This document shows positions 1-5,437 of a stretch of 5,849 bases of DNA, piece by piece (within the stretch, counting starts at the first letter, position 1; the number at the start of each line of letters is the position of its first letter). Under the pieces are notes generated by a model. It was given only the letters and a program-made list of their open reading frames with translations. It did no database searches and had not been told where the DNA came from. Made by a program: the position numbers and the translations under genes. This DNA comes from Thiobacillaceae bacterium (lineage in GTDB: Bacteria; Pseudomonadota; Gammaproteobacteria; Burkholderiales; Thiobacillaceae): assembly GCA_024643305.1 (NCBI GenBank), contig JAHENE010000133.1, positions 1 through 5,849 of the forward strand, read 5' to 3'.

Positions 1-2405
1 TGACTTTGACTGGTCTCGACATCGGTCAGCGCTCCAAGCGTCGTGGTGCCGCCGCCGGGCAAGGGCACAGGGTCATTCAAAAGCTCGCTGATGTCAGTCA
101 TGGGTTCGCGCCCGGCCAGTACGCGTACTTCAATCTTGTCGCCACCTTCACGCATTTCGGCAACGATTTCTCCGTCGGTGTGAAGTCGTACCAGCCTCGA
201 TACCATTGCGGGGTCGAGCCCGGCATTGCGTACAGCATTGGCGTCAAGACGCAATACCAGTTGCTGACGGCCGGCGACTTCATCATCCGCAATATCCTTG
301 GCGCCGGGAATGCCCGTGACGATGGCCTTGATGGAATCAGCCGCTGCGCGCAGTTCCCTGTAGTCGTCGCCGCGCGCTCTGACCTTGATTGGCTTGGCAG
401 CAGGCGGCCCGCCAGAAACTTCAAGGAACGTAATGCGCGCCCGACCGGAAAGCGCCTCGATATCCTTGCGCATGGCTGCGACGACTTCGTCCGTCGTTTT
501 CATGTCGCCCTTTCGGGGATTAAGAGACACGACAACCTGGCCATAGGGAGGGCCGTACAAGGGTTCGGTATCGGTAAACTTGATTCCCGCGTTGGCTGCG
601 ATGCCGCGCACTTCGGCAGGATCAAGTCTCTGCCTGACCGCCTTCTCGACCCGCTGTACCTCTTGCAGCGTGGCATCGATGGTGGAGGATGGCGGCATGT
701 CCACATTTACGTAAAAAATGCGCAGCGGATCAAAAGCAAAGAACTGGATCTTGACCAGCCCGCCGGCAAGAGAACTTATAGCAAGTGCAAGCATCAATGT
801 CAGCCCCGCCAGGCTCAGCCACGGATGGCGCATGGTCTTGATGAGAAAGCGCGCATATTTGACGCGCAGCCAGTGCGTCAGATTTTCGCGCTTTCTTTGC
901 AGGCGGCTCGGCCTGGACAAATTCATGTTTAGGGCGACAACATGGGTGGGCAGCATCCAGTAGGCTTCCAGCAGGGAAGCCAGCAGGGCAATCGAGACGA
1001 CGGCAGGGATCACGAACATGAACTTGCCGACAATGCCTGGCAGCAGCATCAATGGCAAAAACGCGGCAAGCGTGGTAAGTACCGCAGAAAAGACCGGATG
1101 ACCAACTTCGCGCACACCATCCATGGCGGCTTGCAGTACCGGTTGGCCGCGTACCAGCCGATAGTAAATCGCCTCGACGATAACCACGGCATCGTCCACC
1201 AGCATACCCAGCACGATGACAATGCCGAGCAGCACCGAAATGTTGAGCGTGAAGCCCATGGTGGACAACGCCCAAAAGGCGGCGGCAAGCGAAAACGGAA
1301 TACCCAGCCCGATCAGGATAGCGATGTGCGATCCAAGGAACAGCCAGGTAATAAGCAGCACCAGCATCAGCCCAAGCAGTGCATTGGTCTGCATGATGTC
1401 GATGGCGTGGCGCGTGGGGATGGTCTGATCGTCCAGCAGCACGACTGCAAGCCCGCTGTTGCCCAGGTTGCTGTTTTTTGCGCCCAGGTAGTCGTTGATC
1501 CTGCCCACAAGTTCCAGTGTGTTGGCTGCAGTGCGCTTGTTTACGGCCAACAGCACGGCGGGTTGTCCATCCTTGCTGACCAGTTGCGTTGGTTTCTCTC
1601 GCGCACGCTCAACTTCGGCAATGGTGTCCAGTGGCACGCGGCTGTGGGGAGATGCAGACGGTGTTACCTGAATGGCTGCAAGTGTGTCCGGATTGCTGGA
1701 TTGGCCAAGGACCCGTACCAGCCATTCCTGATCGCCCACGCGTGCTTGGCCTGCGAAGATGTCCCGGAACCAGCGCGAGACGGAATCAGCAACATCGTTG
1801 CCGGAAATTCCGCGTGCGGCGGCAGCGGTTGGATCGAAACGTACATGCAGCTCCGGGTCCTGAAGCCCGGTGCTGAAGACCGTGTCGACGCCTTTCATCC
1901 GCTCGAGGTCATCCTTCACCTGGCGGGCGAGGGCGCGCAGACGCTCGTCATATGCCTGCGACGTGATCATCACCATTGCCGTTGGAAAACCGTTGGCCGT
2001 GGTAATTTCCAGCACGGTCGGATCGCCGGCTTCGCTGGGCAGTTCGGCATCGGCCTGATTCTGCACTTCTCGGCGCAAATCATTCATGCGCTTGTCGAAG
2101 GTGCGGCTGTCCAGATCCTGAAAACGCACCAGCATCGAAGACACGTTTTCGCGGCTGTTGCTGGAAATGAATTTAACGTCTGCGACCCGGGCAACGGCAT
2201 CCTCAAGCGGGCGGGTGACGCGTTTTTCCACATCCTCGGCCGAAGCGCCGGGCAGGCGGGTGTTGATGTTCACCCAGTTGAAATTGACTTCAGGATCCTG
2301 CTCGCGCGGCATGTTCTGGTACGCCATCAGTCCCATGAACAGCGTCACTACGAACGCGATATTCGCCAGGGGATGATTGCGGATCAGGCGTTCAAATAGG
2401 CTCAT
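1..2405 (-). CDS. RND efflux pump, inner-membrane permease subunit (HAE-type), 3' end cut off by the window
   Basis: This is a proton-driven inner-membrane transporter of the resistance-nodulation-division family, which pumps substrates out through a periplasmic adaptor and an outer-membrane channel. The frame is open from ATG at 2405 to the left edge, giving 801 codons. Full-length relatives have about 1000-1050, so the last transmembrane group is missing. The N-terminus (MSLFERLIRNHPLANIAF) leads into TM1 at about residues 10-29. The motif MPREQDPEVN follows, then the first periplasmic porter domain. TM2, TM3 and TM4 lie at about 341-358, 361-380 and 388-412. TM4 carries GMLVDDAVVIVE with Asp404-Asp405, equivalent to the AcrB proton-relay pair D407/D408. 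This favours the hydrophobe/amphiphile class over heavy-metal pumps. TM7 begins near HPWLSLAG (about 528) and the second porter domain follows. The gene starts 18 bp after the adaptor gene and has no clear Shine-Dalgarno sequence, so translation is probably coupled. The substrate cannot be told from sequence. Confidence 0.95.
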   Translation of the reverse strand, partial: MSLFERLIRNHPLANIAFVVTLFMGLMAYQNMPREQDPEVNFNWVNINTRLPGASAEDVEKRVTRPLEDAVARVADVKFISSNSRENVSSMLVRFQDLDSRTFDKRMNDLRREVQNQADAELPSEAGDPTVLEITTANGFPTAMVMITSQAYDERLRALARQVKDDLERMKGVDTVFSTGLQDPELHVRFDPTAAAARGISGNDVADSVSRWFRDIFAGQARVGDQEWLVRVLGQSSNPDTLAAIQVTPSASPHSRVPLDTIAEVERAREKPTQLVSKDGQPAVLLAVNKRTAANTLELVGRINDYLGAKNSNLGNSGLAVVLLDDQTIPTRHAIDIMQTNALLGLMLVLLITWLFLGSHIAILIGLGIPFSLAAAFWALSTMGFTLNISVLLGIVIVLGMLVDDAVVIVEAIYYRLVRGQPVLQAAMDGVREVGHPVFSAVLTTLAAFLPLMLLPGIVGKFMFVIPAVVSIALLASLLEAYWMLPTHVVALNMNLSRPSRLQRKRENLTHWLRVKYARFLIKTMRHPWLSLAGLTLMLALAISSLAGGLVKIQFFAFDPLRIFYVNVDMPPSSTIDATLQEVQRVEKAVRQRLDPAEVRGIAANAGIKFTDTEPLYGPPYGQVVVSLNPRKGDMKTTDEVVAAMRKDIEALSGRARITFLEVSGGPPAAKPIKVRARGDDYRELRAAADSIKAIVTGIPGAKDIADDEVAGRQQLVLRLDANAVRNAGLDPAMVSRLVRLHTDGEIVAEMREGGDKIEVRVLAGREPMTDISELLNDPVPLPGGGTTTLGALTDVETSQS

Positions 2406-2423
2406 GCAGATTTGGGCGAGCTT

Positions 2424-3488
2424 TTAGTTTCTGGGTGAGGGAGCGGCGCTTGCAGCCTGAACGTTCACGGCCTGCCCATCCTGCAGTGCAAAGCGACCTT
2501 CGGTGATCAACAGCATGTCGCTTTCAGCCTGGAAAGGTGCAGGTCGTCCCTCCTGCGCATCGGCAATCGGCACAAAGCGCGCATGCCCATCCTCAAGCAC
2601 GAAGATCCCCAGCTCGCCATTGCGGGTAAGCAGCAAATCGGCGGATAAGTGCGGATCGGTGTCCTGCCATTCAATGTGGCCGGTGGCGCCGGGCTTGGGA
2701 GCCTTATTCATGAAATCCAGCCGTGCTTCATGAGTGCGGCTGGTGCCGCTCATGGCCGGCGATACGCGCTTGAGCTTGAGCGCATATAAACCGTCAAGCG
2801 TATGGAACTCGATACTCTTTGCCTTGGCCAGGCTATCCGCGTCCTTGGCTTGAACCTGCGCCGATATCTCAAGTGTCTGCAGATCCCACAATGTCACCAA
2901 TGGCGCACCGGGGCTGGCCAGTTCGCCCACGTTTCCAGGCACGGCTTCTACAATGGCCGCAAATGGAGAAACAATCACGCACTTTCCCACATTGCTGTGA
3001 GCTGATTCAACTCGGCTTGCCTGCAAGTCGCGTTCTGCACGGGCGACATTAACCTCGGTGCGGCTCTGGTCCAGCGCATCGCCGGAGATGAATTTTTTCG
3101 CTGCCAAATCCTCGCTTCGCTTGAACTGCAGGGTCGCCAGGTGCAAACGGGCTTCCGCCGCACTGAGGGCGGCCTGTGCCTGGTTAAGTGCAATCTTGTA
3201 ATCCGTGCAATCCAGACGGGCCACCACCGTGCCTTTGGGTATCTTCTGGCCTGCTTCCACCGGCAACGCATCGATGCGTGCTGCAATCTGCGCCGCCATG
3301 CTGCTGATGTTGCGCGAAGTTACCTGCGCCTGTGCAGTGAGTCTGGGGTAGACAATTGCTTCAGCAATCGGAGTCGCAGTCACAAGCGGTACAGCATTGG
3401 AATTTTGTGCAGGCGCGGATGGTTTGCCTTCATCCCTGCCACAGGCGGCGATTGAGGATAGCAAAATAACAATAAGCAGATAGCGCAT
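2424..3488 (-). CDS. RND efflux periplasmic adaptor (membrane-fusion protein), lipoprotein
   Basis: This adaptor links an RND pump to an outer-membrane channel. From ATG at 3488 it is 354 residues. MRYLLIVILLSSIAAC is a lipoprotein signal with lipobox I-A-A-C, and Cys16 is the predicted lipid-anchored residue. An upstream in-frame ATG at 3521 would add 11 residues. It is less likely because a -10-like hexamer (3524-3529) abuts it and it would bury the signal peptide. Domain order is typical: first lipoyl half (about 65-93, containing LPVEAGQKIPKGTVVARLD), alpha-helical hairpin (about 95-168, Ala/Glu/Arg-rich heptads), second lipoyl half (SPFAAIVEAVPGNVGELA, from about 174), then beta-barrel and membrane-proximal parts. 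Cys94 and Cys170 sit exactly at the two feet of the hairpin and could form a disulfide; this is inference. The gene is first in the operon, with the pump 18 bp downstream. The family assignment is secure and the substrate is unknown. Confidence 0.93.
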   Translation of the reverse strand: MRYLLIVILLSSIAACGRDEGKPSAPAQNSNAVPLVTATPIAEAIVYPRLTAQAQVTSRNISSMAAQIAARIDALPVEAGQKIPKGTVVARLDCTDYKIALNQAQAALSAAEARLHLATLQFKRSEDLAAKKFISGDALDQSRTEVNVARAERDLQASRVESAHSNVGKCVIVSPFAAIVEAVPGNVGELASPGAPLVTLWDLQTLEISAQVQAKDADSLAKAKSIEFHTLDGLYALKLKRVSPAMSGTSRTHEARLDFMNKAPKPGATGHIEWQDTDPHLSADLLLTRNGELGIFVLEDGHARFVPIADAQEGRPAPFQAESDMLLITEGRFALQDGQAVNVQAASAAPSPRN

Positions 3489-3523
3489 ATTTGAAGGGTT
3501 GAAGAGAACAGTTATCAGCATAA

Positions 3524-3529
3524 ACTATA
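3524..3529 (-). promoter_or_regulatory. Candidate -10 box of the efflux operon promoter
   Basis: On the minus strand the hexamer reads TATAGT, five of six matches to TATAAT. With a 17-bp spacer the -35 position falls at 3547-3552 (ACTTAA), a poor match that lies inside the left arm of the inverted repeat. A promoter here would start transcription around 3517, inside or past the ATG at 3521, which supports 3488 as the adaptor start. A weak -35 overlapped by a palindrome is typical of a regulated promoter, but this is prediction only. Confidence 0.4.
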
Positions 3530-3546
3530 CAAGCAGCCGGGTAAGA

Positions 3547-3567
3547 TTAAGTATTTGCAATACTTAA
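3547..3567. promoter_or_regulatory. Perfect 9-bp inverted repeat, candidate operator in the divergent intergenic region
   Basis: The arms TTAAGTATT and AATACTTAA are exact reverse complements around a TGC centre. The repeat lies between the divergent efflux operon and the GFA-like gene. It covers the -35 position of the predicted minus-strand promoter and ends just before the weak -35 of the plus-strand promoter, so one bound regulator could affect both. Another copy of the half-site core AAGTATT occurs at 3583-3589. The size and symmetry suit a dimeric helix-turn-helix repressor such as a TetR- or MarR-type protein, but no regulator gene is in the window. A terminator is unlikely because the arms are AT-rich and it sits upstream of both genes. 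Confidence 0.5.
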
Positions 3568-3568
3568 G

Positions 3569-3597
3569 TTCAGGAGCGTAGCAAGTATTCGTATTAT
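3569..3597 (+). promoter_or_regulatory. Candidate promoter for the GFA-like gene
   Basis: TATTAT at 3592-3597 is a good -10 match. With a 17-bp spacer the -35 position reads TTCAGG (3569-3574), only three of six matches to consensus. Transcription would begin near 3604, giving a short leader before the ribosome binding site. The -35 begins two bases after the inverted repeat. Confidence 0.4.
3583..3589 (+). repeat. Extra half-site AAGTATT
   Basis: This 7-bp copy of the palindrome core lies 34 bp downstream of the AAGTATT at 3549. It sits just upstream of the predicted -10 of the GFA-like gene. It may be a secondary operator half-site. A 7-bp AT-rich match could also occur by chance. Confidence 0.25.
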
Positions 3598-3614
3598 TGG
3601 TGTTTTAAAGCGAC

Positions 3615-3621
3615 AAAGGAG
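3615..3621 (+). promoter_or_regulatory. Ribosome binding site of the GFA-like gene
   Basis: AAAGGAG lies six bases before the ATG at 3628, at good strength and spacing. It fixes the start codon. Confidence 0.8.
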
Positions 3622-3627
3622 TGCGCC

Positions 3628-4041
3628 ATGTACAAAGGTGGTTGTCTTTGCGGAGTTGTCCAGTTCGAAATCGGCGGCCCGATCCGCAATATTGTGCATT
3701 GCCATTGCTCCCGCTGCCGCAAGGCCCAAGGTACTGCATTTGCCACTAACGGCATTGTAAGTGCCAGCGACTTTAGAATTCTTTCCGGAGAAGATGCGCT
3801 TGCCGGCTATGAATCATCCCCAGGGCAAACCAAGTACTTCTGCAGGGTTTGCGGTTCCCCAATCATGAGCAAGGCGGACTCAAGGCCTGATCAGGTCCGG
3901 GTGCGATTGGGCACGATTGAATCGGACATTGAAGAACGCCCCATGGCACATATATTTGTAACGGCCAAAGCCAATTGGGAAGAAATCAGCGGCGATTTGC
4001 CGCAGTACGAGAGCTATGAACCCGGCAGGGAAAGAACATGA
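3628..4041 (+). CDS. GFA/CENP-V domain zinc protein (glutathione-dependent formaldehyde-activating enzyme family)
   Basis: The protein has 137 residues, the usual length for a single-domain cytoplasmic member of this family. All zinc motifs of the fold are visible: GGCLCG (Cys6, Cys8), CHCSRC (Cys25, Cys27, Cys30) and FCRVCGSP (Cys72, Cys75). The family is named after a Paracoccus protein reported to promote formaldehyde-glutathione adduct formation. Most members are uncharacterised, so the formaldehyde role should not be assumed here. The start is supported by a strong ribosome binding site and by GGCLCG falling right at the N-terminus, as in relatives. The stop overlaps the next start as ATGA, so the two genes are translationally coupled. 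The gene diverges from the efflux operon across a palindromic control region. No formaldehyde dehydrogenase or other C1 gene is nearby to support a pathway. Confidence 0.92.
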   Translation: MYKGGCLCGVVQFEIGGPIRNIVHCHCSRCRKAQGTAFATNGIVSASDFRILSGEDALAGYESSPGQTKYFCRVCGSPIMSKADSRPDQVRVRLGTIESDIEERPMAHIFVTAKANWEEISGDLPQYESYEPGRERT

Positions 4042-4517
4042 CCACCAACAAAATTACCTATATGAACTACATGTCGAAATCCAATCAAACTCCCCAGGCA
4101 ATTTTCTTGATTGGTGTAATTTCTAGTCTGTTTGCGGGATGCGCGAATGCTGCCAATGATTATCGCTGCACCATCGAGAAGCGCATTAACTCTTCACCTG
4201 AATCGCCTGTTGCCCAGAAGGTGCAGGAAAAGGCCTATATCGGAAAACAGTTCAAGGTTGAGAGGGCAACCGGGATCATGGCTGGTGCGCTGCAAAATGC
4301 ATTCACAAACGATCCGGAAATTGTTGACGATGGCTCAACCGGGAAAGGGTACAAGGTTGTAAGCACAATCAAGGCTGAAGAAGAACATGTCTATGGCTCC
4401 GGTGTTTATGCTCTGGTAATTGATGGGAGTGAAACATCACTGCAAAAGCCGTTTGTGTTCATGGAAAACAACATCGTGTATTTTGGTCAGTGCGAAAGCA
4501 TCAAGCTTGGCCATTGA
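4038..4517 (+). CDS. Small exported protein of unknown function, coupled to the GFA-like gene
   Basis: I do not recognise this 159-residue protein. It starts in the ATGA overlap with the upstream gene, behind AGGGA at 4027-4031 with six-base spacing, which favours 4038 over the later in-frame ATGs at 4062 and 4071. The N-terminus has Lys5 and Lys14, then a hydrophobic stretch (about 21-34, AIFLIGVISSLFAG), then CANAAN. Two export routes are possible: signal peptidase I cutting after Ala-Asn-Ala (residue 38), or lipidation at Cys35, although Phe at -3 is a poor lipobox. The mature part is polar, about 120 residues, and probably a beta-rich globular domain. Cys44 and Cys152 sit near its two ends and could form a disulfide. 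There is no further membrane segment. The strong terminator 12 bases after the stop makes it the last gene of the unit. Function is unknown. Confidence 0.8.
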   Translation: MTTNKITYMNYMSKSNQTPQAIFLIGVISSLFAGCANAANDYRCTIEKRINSSPESPVAQKVQEKAYIGKQFKVERATGIMAGALQNAFTNDPEIVDDGSTGKGYKVVSTIKAEEEHVYGSGVYALVIDGSETSLQKPFVFMENNIVYFGQCESIKLGH

Positions 4518-4529
4518 ACGGATTCCGCA

Positions 4530-4575
4530 TTGCAACAAAAAGCCGCCCAACCGGGCGGCTTTTTGTTTGTTGCAA
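4530..4575. terminator. Bidirectional intrinsic terminator between converging genes
   Basis: A 13-bp perfect stem (4536-4548 pairing with 4553-4565) with an AACC loop has the GC core GCCGCCC/GGGCGGC flanked by A5 and T5. Both strands therefore show a GC hairpin followed by a T-run. Outer TTGCAA arms (4530-4535 and 4570-4575) extend the symmetry, interrupted by a four-base bulge on the right. The hairpin lies 12 bases after the stop of the exported-protein gene and 12 bases after the stop of the carbonic anhydrase on the other strand, so it serves both. Confidence 0.93.
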
Positions 4576-4587
4576 AGTAGCCAAAGA

Positions 4588-5340
4588 TTACATGCTTACC
4601 TGAATCTCACGGTCGTTGGCAGACTGGAGCGGACGGGCATTCATCTCATAGAGCTTCTGAAAACTCTTGACCTGCCTGGCGGAAACCTTCACCGGCTCCT
4701 TCATCACCATCCACTTCACGCCTTCGCTGCACGGTGGCGTGGTCAGCGAGCCGGCAAAGCTGTAGTAGCCCTTGCCGACAGGCATTAAGTTCGCGGCGTT
4801 GATGGTTACGTTGGCATAGCTGCGCTCTTCACCGGCCTCGGTGGGCATGCGGCCCATGGCGGCGCCAAAGGCCTTGTTCTCGCTGCCCTTGTCCAGCAGC
4901 ACGCCGATGACTACCAGTTTGCCGTCATCGCTCTTGTGGACGAAGTGGGCAACCATGGCGTGGCGTTTGCCGTTGGTGGCTTCTTCGCTGGGGGTGTGGA
5001 AGTGGAACTGCAGCAGTTTGTACTGTTTGCCGTCCACGGTGATGCTGCTGCCTTCGGCGTAGTTCACCTGCACGGTGTGGCCGTTGTTCACGATCTTCAA
5101 GGGGGAATCCTTGTAGTCGAACTGAATCTCGGGAAGTTGGGCCGGCTTGGCGCCTTTAATATCGATAGGCGACTGCACCTTGCCTACGCCGCATGTGGAA
5201 AACTCGGCTGCCATCTCGCCCCAATGTCCGGGGCCATGTTCGCCTTCGTATTCCCAGTGCGGGCCGGCTGCGGTGGCGATGTTTGAAAAAGCAAAAGCAA
5301 CTGCAATGGCGAGAGCCACCTTGATTCCGTTCAACTGCAT
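4588..5340 (-). CDS. Alpha-carbonic anhydrase, periplasmic
   Basis: This enzyme catalyses reversible hydration of CO2 to bicarbonate and a proton. The protein has 250 residues, normal for bacterial alpha-class enzymes. A signal peptide (charged Lys7, hydrophobic 8-18) ends near NIATAA at about residue 25, so the enzyme acts in the periplasm. The mature chain opens with HWEYEG. Zinc ligands are His113 and His115 in LQFHFHTPSEE and His132 in MVAHFVH. His88 (NNGHTV) matches the proton-shuttle His64 of human CA II. Glu119 and Thr200 (SLTTPPC) match the Glu106/Thr199 gate. Cys50 and Cys204 are placed for the conserved disulfide. One oddity is Val130, where most relatives have the Glu that hydrogen-bonds the third zinc histidine (Glu117 in CA II). 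The start is set by GGAGG four bases upstream. The gene is monocistronic: the shared terminator lies downstream and an IS end about 97 bp upstream. Confidence 0.96.
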   Translation of the reverse strand: MQLNGIKVALAIAVAFAFSNIATAAGPHWEYEGEHGPGHWGEMAAEFSTCGVGKVQSPIDIKGAKPAQLPEIQFDYKDSPLKIVNNGHTVQVNYAEGSSITVDGKQYKLLQFHFHTPSEEATNGKRHAMVAHFVHKSDDGKLVVIGVLLDKGSENKAFGAAMGRMPTEAGEERSYANVTINAANLMPVGKGYYSFAGSLTTPPCSEGVKWMVMKEPVKVSARQVKSFQKLYEMNARPLQSANDREIQVSM

Positions 5341-5344
5341 TATT

Positions 5345-5349
5345 CCTCC
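5345..5349 (-). promoter_or_regulatory. Ribosome binding site of the carbonic anhydrase gene
   Basis: On the minus strand TTGGAGGAATA precedes the ATG at 5340. GGAGG is a near-consensus Shine-Dalgarno with slightly short spacing (4 bases). It supports the chosen start. Confidence 0.8.
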
Positions 5350-5372
5350 AAGTGAGTTTTGTTGATGCTGCC

Positions 5373-5393
5373 AAAAAAGCAGGGCCGAGCCCT
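5373..5393 (-). terminator. Small hairpin plus T6 run upstream of the carbonic anhydrase: possible terminator or attenuator
   Basis: Read on the minus strand, AGGGC-TCG-GCCCT (5393-5381) forms a 5-bp GC-rich stem with a 3-base loop. GC and then six T follow (5378-5373). The stem is short, so termination would be weak or partial. The element lies between the transposase stop and the carbonic anhydrase start, reading in their shared direction. It could limit read-through from the IS or attenuate the carbonic anhydrase transcript. An overlapping repeat AGCC-CTA-GGCT (5388-5398) gives an alternative pairing. Confidence 0.35.
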
Positions 5394-5404
5394 AGGCTAC
5401 AACG

Positions 5405-5410
5405 ATTTTA
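5405..5410 (-). promoter_or_regulatory. Candidate -10 box of the carbonic anhydrase promoter
   Basis: TAAAAT on the minus strand is a five-of-six match to TATAAT, about 65 bp upstream of the start codon. The matching -35 position (TTCTTG, 17-bp spacer) is poor, so it may be weak or activator-dependent. It lies between the IS end and the gene, so the gene need not depend on the IS for transcription. Confidence 0.35.
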
Positions 5411-5437
5411 CCTGAGGGTCTAGAAACCAAGAACTAG

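Noticed and set aside
967..990. Short direct repeat CCAGCAGGG.
   Set aside because: It lies within the pump coding sequence and simply encodes a Leu/Ala-rich membrane segment (LLASLLEA), so it is not a separate element.
942..2399. A 485-codon open frame on the plus strand, with a further one at 6-932, antisense to the pump gene.
   Set aside because: The minus-strand frame encodes a clear RND pump with all expected motifs. The plus-strand translations are His/Gln/Arg-rich, low in recognisable structure, and lack ribosome binding sites. They are mirror frames caused by codon bias.
3489..3521. Adaptor start at the ATG at 3521 instead of 3488.
   Set aside because: It would put 11 extra residues before a textbook lipoprotein signal, has no ribosome binding site, and sits directly beside the predicted -10 box. 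It cannot be fully excluded because 3488 also lacks a strong ribosome binding site.
3628..4041. Firm assignment of the GFA-like gene as a formaldehyde-detoxifying enzyme (gfa).
   Set aside because: The zinc motifs establish the fold only. The family is functionally diverse and no C1-metabolism gene is adjacent, so no symbol was given.
4936..5286. Plus-strand open frames within the carbonic anhydrase region.
   Set aside because: They overlap a complete alpha-carbonic anhydrase with all zinc ligands on the other strand, and show no motif or ribosome binding site.
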